Shown here in pieces: positions 24,348-31,901 of a stretch of DNA of 37,360 nucleotides. How positions within the stretch are numbered: position 1 is the first letter of the stretch; every line of letters begins with the position of its first letter. The translations under genes and the position numbers were made by a program. This DNA comes from JAGTQI01 sp038868115 (lineage in GTDB: Archaea > Thermoproteota > Bathyarchaeia > Bathyarchaeales > Bathycorpusculaceae): NCBI GenBank assembly GCA_038868115.1, contig JAWBXA010000011.1:1-37360 (forward strand), given 5' to 3'. Below the pieces are notes generated by a model. That model searched no databases, was not told the DNA's origin, and saw only the letters and a program-made list of their open reading frames with translations.

Positions 24348-24678
24348 CCTTTTTCTCCCTTCCAATCAAGTCCATGAGAACTTGTTTGACGGGTTTGCCG
24401 AAAGTCTCTTTAACTTTGTGTAGTAGGTCCTCCCCTCTCTTTGTTAGGGAGTAATGCTTCACTTTCTTCCTCCCTTTCATAATCCATTCTGCGCTCGCAA
24501 ATCCACCTCTCTCAAGTTTGTGGAGGAACGGGTAAACTATGCTCGGCTTCAGCTTCCTACCGGTAAGCCTTCTGAACTCCACCATTAGCTCGTATCCGTA
24601 TCTCGGCTTATGGGCTAAAAGCCAAAGCATTATCGGCTTCTCCAAACCCCTCATGAAAACGTTGCTTACTTTCACCAT
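24340..24678 (-). CDS. PadR-family transcriptional regulator (first of a divergent pair)
   Basis: This 112-residue winged-helix protein has the PadR layout: IMLWLLAHKPRYGYELMVE (helix 1-2), KPSIVYPFLHKLERGGF (recognition helix and wing start) and HYSLTKRGEDLLHKV (wing and dimer helix). It shares clear similarity with the second PadR protein encoded divergently 123 bp away (LWLL, YGYEL versus SGYSV, VYP-L-LE), suggesting an old duplication. Its stop overlaps the radical SAM gene, for which it is the likely local regulator. The effector is unknown. Confidence 0.9.
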   Translation of the reverse strand: MVKVSNVFMRGLEKPIMLWLLAHKPRYGYELMVEFRRLTGRKLKPSIVYPFLHKLERGGFASAEWIMKGRKKVKHYSLTKRGEDLLHKVKETFGKPVKQVLMDLIGREKKDG

Positions 24679-24707
24679 GGACGCTCAGATAGTGAATATT
24701 TTAATTT

Positions 24708-24719
24708 TTGATATATCAA
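24708..24719. promoter_or_regulatory. 12-bp perfect palindrome at the padR promoter
   Basis: TTGATATATCAA reads identically on both strands, 30-41 nt upstream of the minus-strand padR ATG at 24678. It contains the TATA-like core and so could be both the promoter element and the dimeric PadR operator (autoregulation). A/T-rich palindromes can arise by chance. A separate TATA-like GTTTATATC (24739-24747) serves the plus-strand padR gene. Confidence 0.4.
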
Positions 24720-24801
24720 TTTTCCGCTAAACAACAGCGTTTATATCCCTAAATGGTAAATTAAGCTCAGAATCCCCAGCATTTGAAAGAGCGGAGATTT
24801 G

Positions 24802-25140
24802 ATGGCTGATCTAGAAAGCGAGCTGGTTAAGTCAGCTGTTCGGGGCTTCAGCAGAGTTATAATTTTGTGGCTTTTAAGCCAAAGGCCAATGTCCGGATAC
24901 AGCGTTACGAAGGAGTTGAAGAAGCTGACTGGTTGGGGCTTTCATTCTGGAGTTGTCTATCCGCTCTTATATGAGCTTGAAGAAAACAAGCTCATAGTTG
25001 GGAAATGGGCTAAAATAGGGAGGAAGCGCATAAAATATTATTCTGCAACGGAGGACGGCTTGATGGTTTTAGATCGTATTAGGGAGTTTCTCAAAATGCC
25101 CGTGAAAGAGGTTTTGAAAGACTTTATTTCTCAAGCTTAA
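24802..25140 (+). CDS. PadR-family transcriptional regulator (second of a divergent pair)
   Basis: This 112-residue PadR winged-helix protein has VIILWLLSQRPMSGYSVTKE, HSGVVYPLLYELEENKLI and KYYSATEDGLMVLDRI, matching the family domain along its whole length. ATG 24802 has GGAG at 24793-24796; a TTG one codon earlier is possible. It faces the other padR gene across a 123-bp shared promoter region and stands 73 bp before porC. It may regulate the radical SAM operon, the por genes or itself; the sequence alone does not decide. Confidence 0.9.
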   Translation: MADLESELVKSAVRGFSRVIILWLLSQRPMSGYSVTKELKKLTGWGFHSGVVYPLLYELEENKLIVGKWAKIGRKRIKYYSATEDGLMVLDRIREFLKMPVKEVLKDFISQA

Positions 25141-25144
25141 AAGA

Positions 25145-25197
25145 GGCTCTTACATTAGAAAAATGTATATTGGAGTTTCTCTATTGTTGAAAGAGCC
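25145..25197. other. Nested inverted repeats between padR and porC
   Basis: GGCTCTT (25145-25151) is complementary to AAGAGCC (25191-25197), enclosing a small hairpin ACATT-AGAAA-AATGT (25152-25166). It starts 4 bp after the padR stop and ends 16 bp before porC. It could be a padR terminator or fold in a por leader if transcription starts upstream. A TATA-like TGTATATTG (25164-25172) lies inside it. Confidence 0.35.
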
Positions 25198-25213
25198 ATA
25201 GGAGAGTTAAGCC

Positions 25214-25774
25214 TTGAAGGAATTGCTAGAAGTGAGATGGCATGGCAGGGGCGGTCAAGGGGCTTGGACAGCCAGCGAGTTGCTTGCGAGGGCAGCCGTT
25301 TACGAGGGGAAATACATTCAATCTTTTCCAGAGTTTGGTCCGGAAAGGATGGGTGCTCCGGTTGCAGCCTTTACGAGAATAAGCACGGAGCCCATTAGAC
25401 TTCATTGTGCCATTTATAATCCGGATGTAGTGGTTGTTTTGGACCCTACCTTGGTTAAAACTGTGCCAGTTACTGATGGATTAAGGGAGGATGGAACAAT
25501 AATAATCAATTTTAGGGACGAGCCGACAGAGGCTAGGAAAATGCTTAAGGACAATAGAGGGAAGGTTTGGACTGTTCCGGCGACTGAAATTGCCATAAAG
25601 ATTTTGGGCTTGCCTATAACAAGCACCGCCATGCTTGGAGCTGTTGCCCGTGTGACCGGCGTTGTCGGTTTGCAAAGCCTTGAAAGAACAATTCGGGAGC
25701 GTTTCAGAAGCGACGTAGCCGAGAAGAACTTTGCAGTTATTAAGGAAGCCTATGAGGAGGCGCGCTCAGAATGA
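25214..25774 (+). CDS. porC: Pyruvate:ferredoxin oxidoreductase gamma subunit
   Basis: This 186-residue gamma subunit belongs to archaeal four-subunit 2-oxoacid:ferredoxin oxidoreductases. The glycine-rich HGRGGQGAWTASELLA at about residues 10-25 and PEFGPERMGAPVAAF near 40-53 are characteristic. The family's gamma domain helps bind CoA. The start is TTG 25214, with GGAGAG at 25201-25206. It ends in ATGA overlapping porD, the first junction of a compact porC-porD-porA-porB operon. The motifs and gene order fit pyruvate oxidoreductase better than ketoisovalerate or 2-oxoglutarate enzymes. Confidence 0.9.
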   Translation: MKELLEVRWHGRGGQGAWTASELLARAAVYEGKYIQSFPEFGPERMGAPVAAFTRISTEPIRLHCAIYNPDVVVVLDPTLVKTVPVTDGLREDGTIIINFRDEPTEARKMLKDNRGKVWTVPATEIAIKILGLPITSTAMLGAVARVTGVVGLQSLERTIRERFRSDVAEKNFAVIKEAYEEARSE

Positions 25775-26049
25775 CATTCCAAGAGAAGAGTTGGAAAGAA
25801 ATTTCCATAGCCGCCGTGTGCTGGAAGCCCAGCACCGAATTCTTAACCGGAGACTGGAAAACCTACAAGCCTGTTCGGGACTTGGAAAAATGCACAAAAT
25901 GTCTGTTGTGTGCCATATTCTGTCCAGACGGAGCAATCCACTGGAAGCCGGAAAAAGAGGACATAGAATTTGACTATAACTACTGCAAGGGCTGTGGGAT
26001 ATGCGCCAACGAGTGTCCAACGAAAGCTATAGAGATGAAGCTCGAGTGA
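25771..26049 (+). CDS. porD: Pyruvate:ferredoxin oxidoreductase delta subunit (2[4Fe-4S] ferredoxin-like)
   Basis: This 92-residue delta subunit transfers electrons between the TPP-bearing core and external ferredoxin. It has two complete cluster motifs, CTKCLLCAIFCP (about residues 41-52) and CKGCGICANECP (about 72-83). The preceding segment TEFLTGDWKTYKPVRD is typical of PorD. Its ATG overlaps the porC stop by 4 bp. Length and cysteine spacing are normal. Confidence 0.93.
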   Translation: MTFQEKSWKEISIAAVCWKPSTEFLTGDWKTYKPVRDLEKCTKCLLCAIFCPDGAIHWKPEKEDIEFDYNYCKGCGICANECPTKAIEMKLE

Positions 26050-26060
26050 GACGATGAAAA

Positions 26061-27293
26061 ATGAAAAGCGTTATCGAGCAGAAGACTTTAGCCTTAAATG
26101 GTAATGAGGCTGTTGCCTACGCTGTTAAGCAGTCGGATGTGGACGTGGTTGCAGCCTATCCTATCACACCACAAACTATAATTGTTGAGAGGTTCAGCGC
26201 GTATGTAGCTAACGGCGAAGTTAAAACAGCCTTCGTCTGCACGGAATCCGAGCACAGCGCCATAACCGCCTGCCTTGCAGCTTCACTCACCGGAGCGAGA
26301 ACCTTTACAGCTTCAGCTTCTGCTGGTTTGGCGCTCATGCATGAAATGCTCTTTGTTACTTCTGGCTGCCGTGCACCTGTGGTTATGGCAATAGCCAACA
26401 GAGCCCTATCAGCGCCCCTAAACATTCATGGAGACCAGTCCGACACCATGGCGCAGAGGGACAGCGGGTGGATACAAATCTACGTTGAAAACGCTCAGGA
26501 GGTTTACGACACCGTTATTCAGGCTTTCCGCATAGCTGAACATCCAGATGTGCTCCTGCCTACAATGGTCTGCCTCGATGGATTCCAACTGAGCCATTCG
26601 GTGGAAAACGTTAATGTCCTTCCAGATGATGTCGTGAAAAAATTTGTTGGCGTACGCCAATTCCCGCTAGTGTTGACTCATGAAGGGAAAATGGTCCCGC
26701 TAAAATTGGACCCAGAAAATCCTATGACCATGGGACCTATGGCTTTTCCAAACTACTACTTTGAGTTCAAGAGGCAGCAGGAGGAAGCCATGAAAAACGC
26801 GCTTAGAGTTATCCGCGAAGTGCACGATGAATATGCGAAAATCAGCGGAAGAAGCTATGGCGATGGCTTGTTGGACCTATACTTTCTTGAGGATGCTGAA
26901 ATAGCTATAGTCTGCTTAGGCTCAACAGCTGGAACGGTGAAAACCGTCGTGGACGAGTTAAGGAATGAAGGTGTTAAAGCCGGACTACTGCGAATGCGAA
27001 CTTTTAGACCGCTGCCGGTTGACGGCATAAAGGAGGCTCTTAAACATGTTAAAGCAGTGGCCGTCATGGACAAAAGCATGAGTTTTGGAGGCTTTGGCGG
27101 GGCAGTTTTCCACGAAATTCGCCATGCGCTCTACGATTTGGACGAGAAGCCGTTCGTGGTGAACTACATTTATGGACTTGGCGGAAGGGACACAAGCCCC
27201 ATGCAAATCCGCGAAATATACAAGGACCTTCAAGAGATTGCGGCAAAAAACCACGCTGAAACCCTTGTAAAATATGTCGGTTTGAGAGAGTAG
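26061..27293 (+). CDS. porA: Pyruvate:ferredoxin oxidoreductase alpha subunit
   Basis: This 410-residue alpha subunit provides the pyrimidine-side part of the TPP site. Recognisable blocks are NGNEAVAYAVKQ, VVAAYPITPQTIIVE, CTESEHSAITACLAASLTG, FTASASAGLALMHE, HGDQSDTMAQRD and, near the end, KSMSFGGFGGAVFHE. It catalyses CoA-dependent oxidative decarboxylation of pyruvate with the beta subunit, or the reverse carboxylation in anabolism. Start ATG 26061 is favoured over an out-of-frame ATG at 26054. It lies 11 bp after porD and 11 bp before porB. Confidence 0.94.
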   Translation: MKSVIEQKTLALNGNEAVAYAVKQSDVDVVAAYPITPQTIIVERFSAYVANGEVKTAFVCTESEHSAITACLAASLTGARTFTASASAGLALMHEMLFVTSGCRAPVVMAIANRALSAPLNIHGDQSDTMAQRDSGWIQIYVENAQEVYDTVIQAFRIAEHPDVLLPTMVCLDGFQLSHSVENVNVLPDDVVKKFVGVRQFPLVLTHEGKMVPLKLDPENPMTMGPMAFPNYYFEFKRQQEEAMKNALRVIREVHDEYAKISGRSYGDGLLDLYFLEDAEIAIVCLGSTAGTVKTVVDELRNEGVKAGLLRMRTFRPLPVDGIKEALKHVKAVAVMDKSMSFGGFGGAVFHEIRHALYDLDEKPFVVNYIYGLGGRDTSPMQIREIYKDLQEIAAKNHAETLVKYVGLRE

Positions 27294-27304
27294 AAGGTGA
27301 AAAC

Positions 27305-28267
27305 ATGCAGGGTGAGTGGAAGTTTACAGCTAGGGACATAGCTGAAAAGCCAGACCTATTCATGCCCGGACATAGGGCGTGTGCTGGTTGTGCCTCGGCA
27401 ACTGTTATGCGGCTCATAATGAAAGCCTTGAGGGGGCCAACCATTGTGACGCAAGCTACTGGATGTATGGAAGTTGTCTCAACGATTTATCCCTACACTT
27501 CTTGGGCTGTTCCATGGCTCCACACAGCTTTTGAGAATGTTGCAGCAAACGCTTCCGGAATAGAAACCGCCGTAAAAATACTGAAGGAGAAGGGAAGAAT
27601 CAAGTATGAGCATGTAGATGTCATCGCGATAGCCGGCGACGGCGGCACTTACGATATAGGCATACAAGCCCTTTCCGGAGCGGGTGAAAGAGGACACGAT
27701 TTCCTCTTTGTGCTGTACGATAATGAGGCATACATGAACACTGGCATACAAAGAAGCGGCGGAACACCCCTAGGCGCATCTACGACTACATCGCCAGCAG
27801 GCGAAGTCATACCAGGAAAGCTTGAGCCCAAAAAGCCTATAGCTGACATAATGGTGGCACATGAAATTCCCTATGTTGCTACAGCCTCACCATACTATTG
27901 GCGGGACCTAATAACAAAAGTACGGAGAGGCTTAGAAGTGGAGGGGCCAGCCTTCCTCCACGTTTTCACACCATGTCCTCGCGGTTGGCGGAGCGATCCG
28001 GCAAAATCTATAGAGCTTTCTCGCCTAGCAGTGGAAACGTGCGTCTTCACACTTTGGGAGTGTATAAACGGAGAATACCAACTTTCAGCACCCAGCAAAG
28101 TAATAGCCATGGTACCTCAAAAGAAAAAGCCGGTAAAAGAATATTTGGCAGTGCAGGGACGCTTTAGACACTTGTTCACGCCGAAATATGAGAAACTGCT
28201 GGACGAAATACAGCGAATAACAGATCAGAGATGGCAAAAACTCCTCAAAAAATGTGGAATAGCTTAG
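27305..28267 (+). CDS. porB: Pyruvate:ferredoxin oxidoreductase beta subunit
   Basis: This 320-residue beta subunit holds TPP pyrophosphate and a [4Fe-4S] cluster. Cluster cysteines are visible as C26 and C29 in RACAGCAS, C54 in ATGCMEV and a late one in TPCPRGW. The TPP motif is GDGGTYDIGIQALSGA, followed by YDNEAYMNTGIQRSGGTP. The YMNTGIQRS form is that usually seen in pyruvate-specific PorB. It completes the porCDAB operon. Acetyl-CoA made here is the substrate of the synthase-like gene at the start of the window. Confidence 0.94.
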   Translation: MQGEWKFTARDIAEKPDLFMPGHRACAGCASATVMRLIMKALRGPTIVTQATGCMEVVSTIYPYTSWAVPWLHTAFENVAANASGIETAVKILKEKGRIKYEHVDVIAIAGDGGTYDIGIQALSGAGERGHDFLFVLYDNEAYMNTGIQRSGGTPLGASTTTSPAGEVIPGKLEPKKPIADIMVAHEIPYVATASPYYWRDLITKVRRGLEVEGPAFLHVFTPCPRGWRSDPAKSIELSRLAVETCVFTLWECINGEYQLSAPSKVIAMVPQKKKPVKEYLAVQGRFRHLFTPKYEKLLDEIQRITDQRWQKLLKKCGIA

Positions 28268-28403
28268 TCTCAAGTGTAGCCTACTTTAAAATTACCATGT
28301 CCCCGTTTTTAAACATGTTTAGCGTTTAATATGCCGCTTTCCTAACGTCAAGTTTTTATTCAACTTTGATTACGCCGTTGAAAAATGATGCGAACAGGCT
28401 GTT

Positions 28404-28420
28404 CACCTAGAAAATAGGTG
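28404..28420 (+). promoter_or_regulatory. Small hairpin just before the permease ribosome-binding site
   Basis: CACCTA (28404-28409) pairs perfectly with TAGGTG (28415-28420) around a GAAAA loop. It ends 7 nt before the Shine-Dalgarno-like AGGGGGA (28428-28434) of the permease gene. It could limit access to the ribosome-binding site or be a protein target; the 6-bp stem is short enough to be chance. Confidence 0.3.
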
Positions 28421-28444
28421 GCAGTACAGGGGGACAACAACTAA

Positions 28445-29785
28445 TTGGTGTACTCGTCCATGGTTAGCTTGCTTGCCTTTAGTGCAACAATTCTCTTAAC
28501 CTTTAAACAGCCCAGGGTTAAGCTTCCATTTAAAAAGGTTTACCTGCACCTAGACTATGGTTTAGCTCCGGTCCTCTGCGTGACTGTTCTTTTGGCAACA
28601 TCGGTAATAGATGTCAACTTCATTGTGAGGGGTATCCTTGGATGTGAAAACATAAAACCCTACTCGATAATAATCCTTATACTGTCTTTATCCTACATTT
28701 GCATTTCCTTGGATCTCACGGGGCTATTTGAATGCGCGGCGTTATATATTGTCAAATTGGCTGGGAGTTCCGGCAAAAAACTTTTTGTATATATTTTCTT
28801 GCTCACGTCTTTTTTGACACTTTTCACTAGTAATGACGTTGTGATATTGACGATTACCCCAATAATTATTTACATATGCAGCAGCGTAGCAATGTCGCCC
28901 ATCCCTTTCTTATTCGCCCAGTTTTTCGCAGCCAACATTTCCGGCATGGGGCTTTATGTAGGAAACCCTACCAACATAGTTATTGCAGACGCTTATGGAA
29001 TTTCTTTCGCTGAATTCGCCAGGTGGATGCTTCTTCCAGCAATTCTAGCCATGGTTACATGCCTCCTCATGCTTTGGCTAGTCTTCCGCCGGGACGTGCC
29101 AAACGAGATTAAAATTCCGCAAATTGATCCGCGACGAGCCTTGAAGGATAAGAGTGGCGCCATATTCGGGTTGATCGTGCTTGGAGGCACCATTTTTCTT
29201 ATGAGTTTGCCGTCAGCGTGGATTGGCGTCCAGCCTTGGATAATTACCCTAATATCCGCATTTATAATGCTGCTTCACGACCTATTGCTGGCGCGTTCTA
29301 ATATTTTAACAATTTTAAGGAGGATGCCTTGGAAGATTGCACCCTTCCTTATTGGACTTTTTGTTATAGTTGAAAGTTTGGCATCTTCAGGTTGGACGAA
29401 CTTACTTGCATTTCAGTTTTCAAAAGTCTCCACAAATGTTGCGGCTACGGTGTTTAGTGTGGGCTATTTGTCGTCGCTTGCCGCCAGTTTAATGAATAAC
29501 CACCCCATGACAATATTTTTCGTTAAAACTCTGCAAAGCCCATCCTTTTCAGCCACTCCCGCTGCCAAATTTGGCTCAATGTTGGCGCTGGTGGTTGGAA
29601 GCAACATTGGAGCTAACTTCATGCTGACCGGAGCGCTCGCCGGGCTAATGTGGGCAAAAATTCTCTCAAGTAAAGGTCACACGATCTCATTCTCAGAATT
29701 CTCCAAATACGGCTTTCTAGTAATGCCAATTGTTGTCGCTGTAGCTTGCTTTACGCTGGTTGGTATGCTACTTCTACAAGTATGA
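28445..29785 (+). CDS. ArsB/NhaD (ion transporter) superfamily permease
   Basis: This is an integral membrane protein of 446 residues with about 10-12 hydrophobic segments, the first within residues 6-20 and the last at the C-terminus. The segment GMGLYVGNPTNIVIADAYGI is the characteristic half-helix motif of the ArsB/NhaD/CitM ion-transporter superfamily; a second occurs near NNHPMTIFF. Substrates in this superfamily include arsenite, Na+/H+ and dicarboxylates, so the cargo is not assigned. No arsR or other arsenic gene is adjacent. The start is TTG 28445 (GTG 28448 is also possible), with AGGGGGA 10 nt upstream. It converges on herA with an 8-bp gap. Confidence 0.8.
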   Translation: MVYSSMVSLLAFSATILLTFKQPRVKLPFKKVYLHLDYGLAPVLCVTVLLATSVIDVNFIVRGILGCENIKPYSIIILILSLSYICISLDLTGLFECAALYIVKLAGSSGKKLFVYIFLLTSFLTLFTSNDVVILTITPIIIYICSSVAMSPIPFLFAQFFAANISGMGLYVGNPTNIVIADAYGISFAEFARWMLLPAILAMVTCLLMLWLVFRRDVPNEIKIPQIDPRRALKDKSGAIFGLIVLGGTIFLMSLPSAWIGVQPWIITLISAFIMLLHDLLLARSNILTILRRMPWKIAPFLIGLFVIVESLASSGWTNLLAFQFSKVSTNVAATVFSVGYLSSLAASLMNNHPMTIFFVKTLQSPSFSATPAAKFGSMLALVVGSNIGANFMLTGALAGLMWAKILSSKGHTISFSEFSKYGFLVMPIVVAVACFTLVGMLLLQV

Positions 29786-29793
29786 TTGAGGTG

Positions 29794-31901
29794 CTAAACG
29801 GCGTTTTTGAGGAATTTTTCTATCTCTTTTTCCGCATTGTCTGCTTTTATGAATATGGGCACGTTTTCTATGCCTGTGGCTATGTAGCTTGAAAGGAGCC
29901 ACTCGCCAGGCGCGAACTCTAATGTTTTTTCTAATATGCCCTTGTCTATCATGAAGGTGTCGCTTATCAAGGCGCGGTCATATGGGCGGGGCAGCGTGCC
30001 AACGAAGTACGTGTGGAGCTGCTGTAAGGAATTAGTGTTTAAGTAAGCTATGCGCTGTGTTGCTATGCAAACGCCCAAACCATATTTCCGTCCTTGCCTA
30101 AGCAATGTTTCCACCTGTTTGCTGCACTTTTTGTCTATGCCAACCGCGCCTGAAAGTTCTGGTATAAACTCTTGGGCTTCATCGAAAACGAGGAGAATGT
30201 AGGGTTTCACCTGAAACATGCGTTTTCTTCTGATAAGCAAATCGTGGGTTAACGTTATGACAAGCTCTTTTATTGTTGCTGGGTCTGATATGGAAATGCA
30301 CACAAGCCTCATGTCACCCTCTAGGAGTTCCCTAATTTTTTCTGCCGTTAGTCCACCAGTCTCTTTCTTCATTTCCTCTTGGCGTTTCCTTATCTGGTCG
30401 AGGATCGTGTTCCTAGTTGTTGCCCAGCCGTATAGGCCGCTTTTGTCGTGGACTTTGAACTCTTCCACTGTGGCTATGCATACGTCATCTATATATTTGA
30501 TGAAATCTTCGCTTACTTCCTGGTTTTCGCTTAATCCATGGGTCTCCATATAATCCAATATGGCGTCGTGAATTCTATCTATAGCATTCAAATAGTGTGG
30601 TCTGTCAGTGACGCTTTTCCTCTGGTCGTTTAACTCCTCTAGGAACTGGGCGTATGTGGGGATTTTTTGTTTTGGCCTTGTGTAAAATGCCACTTTGTCC
30701 CGTTCCATTANNNNNNNNNNNNNNNNNNNNNNNNNNNNNNNNNNNNNNNNNNNNNNNNNNNNNNNNNNNNNNNNNNNNNNNNNNNNNNNNNNNNNNNNNN
30801 NNNNNNNNNNGCATTCAAATAGTGTGGTCTGTCAGTGACGCTTTTCCTCTGGTCGTTTAACTCCTCTAGGAACTGGGCGTATGTGGGGATTTTTTGTTTT
30901 GGCCTTGTGTAAAATGCCACTTTGTCCCGTTCCATTATGCGTTTGAGTCCAAACTTTATTCTCTCGTCAGCCTCGTACTCTCTTGGTTTGACAACGGAGT
31001 TGAAGAACTGTTCAATGGAGTCTATCCTATGTTCGAGGATAACCTTTGACGGAATCTTCTCGTCTGCCAGAAGGTCGAGGAGTAGGAAAATATACTCGCA
31101 GCTTATGTCGAAAACCACGACCTTAACATCATCGGTATGGAGCAGAATTCGCCTCAAAATGTTTGACATTAAGTTGCTTTTTCCGCCACCGGTGAAGGCG
31201 AAAACCCCAAAGTGGTACCGGACAAGCTTCTCAAAATCCACATATATTGGTATGACGGTGCTGCTTGTCTGGAACATTTTCACAATGCCAAGCCTCGGGT
31301 CAAGCCTTGCATCTTCCACAGTTTTTGATGGGTCTACGCCAAGCTTTTCTGTTATTTTTTGGTTGTACATGCGGTTAATCATTTCACTGTTTAGGATGTA
31401 GACTGGACTACCTACCACCGGATAGGAGAAGCCTTTAACAAACTTGTAATCACAGTTTTCACCTATAACCAAGTCGTAGTTTATTGGTATGGCGTCTATC
31501 TGGATCATCATTGTTGAGCGGTCGTCTGTCTGCCAATCTGCCTCCGACTGCTCAATAATTTCGAACTGCATTGGGTAATAGCCATGATCTGACAAGCCCC
31601 TTAAACCGAAGTGTTCCGGCCAGACGCGGCTTATTTCCATAAGCGTGTAGCGTTCCTCGCCAAGAAGCGCCTGCTTAAAGTTTTTTGCTGCCAGAAGCAT
31701 GCCTTCCTCCAGCAGTCCCATTAGGTCTTTTTGGTATTCCACTTTTATGCGGCAGCTGTAGCGGGCGCTTGTTCCCGCCAACTTGGACTCTTCTGCTCCT
31801 CCGAAGAAGCGGGGCATGACAGCGGCTAGTCTAGCCCTAAACTTTCCGTCAAAATCCGTGAAGCATAGGTTGTTAAATCTGTTCTCTCCTTGCGGCTTCA
31901 A
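29794..31901 (-). CDS. herA: HerA-type DNA helicase/translocase (interrupted only by an assembly join)
   Basis: As written the gene is broken by 100 N at 30711-30810, but the same 127 bp lie on both sides. Merging them gives one frame of 626 residues. It has an N-terminal HAS-barrel-like region, Walker A FTGGGKSNLM (about 236-245), the conserved FDISCEY (264-270), Walker B LLVFDEAQEF (about 494-503), ATQR sensor (538-541) and a C-terminal FAPGEWLLSSY cap. HerA is a hexameric ATPase that drives DNA through the nuclease NurA during end resection. The start is TTG 31901, with GGAG just upstream, overlapping the nurA stop by 29 bp. The HerA-FtsK superfamily also includes defence-associated relatives, but the nurA neighbour supports the repair role. 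Confidence 0.88.
30584..30937. repeat. Assembly join: 127-bp duplicate flanking 100 N inside herA
   Basis: Bases 30584-30710 and 30811-30937 are identical (127 bp), separated by exactly 100 N at 30711-30810. Merging them restores the herA frame. This is the footprint of two contigs with an unmerged 127-base overlap, not a biological repeat. Confidence 0.93.

Noticed and set aside
28445..29785. Arsenite efflux pump (arsB) assignment
   Set aside because: Only the superfamily motif is visible and no arsenic-resistance genes are adjacent; substrate left open.
30584..30937. Biological tandem duplication inside herA
   Set aside because: Perfect 127-bp identity around exactly 100 N, and the reading frame is restored only by collapsing them; an assembly join explains it.
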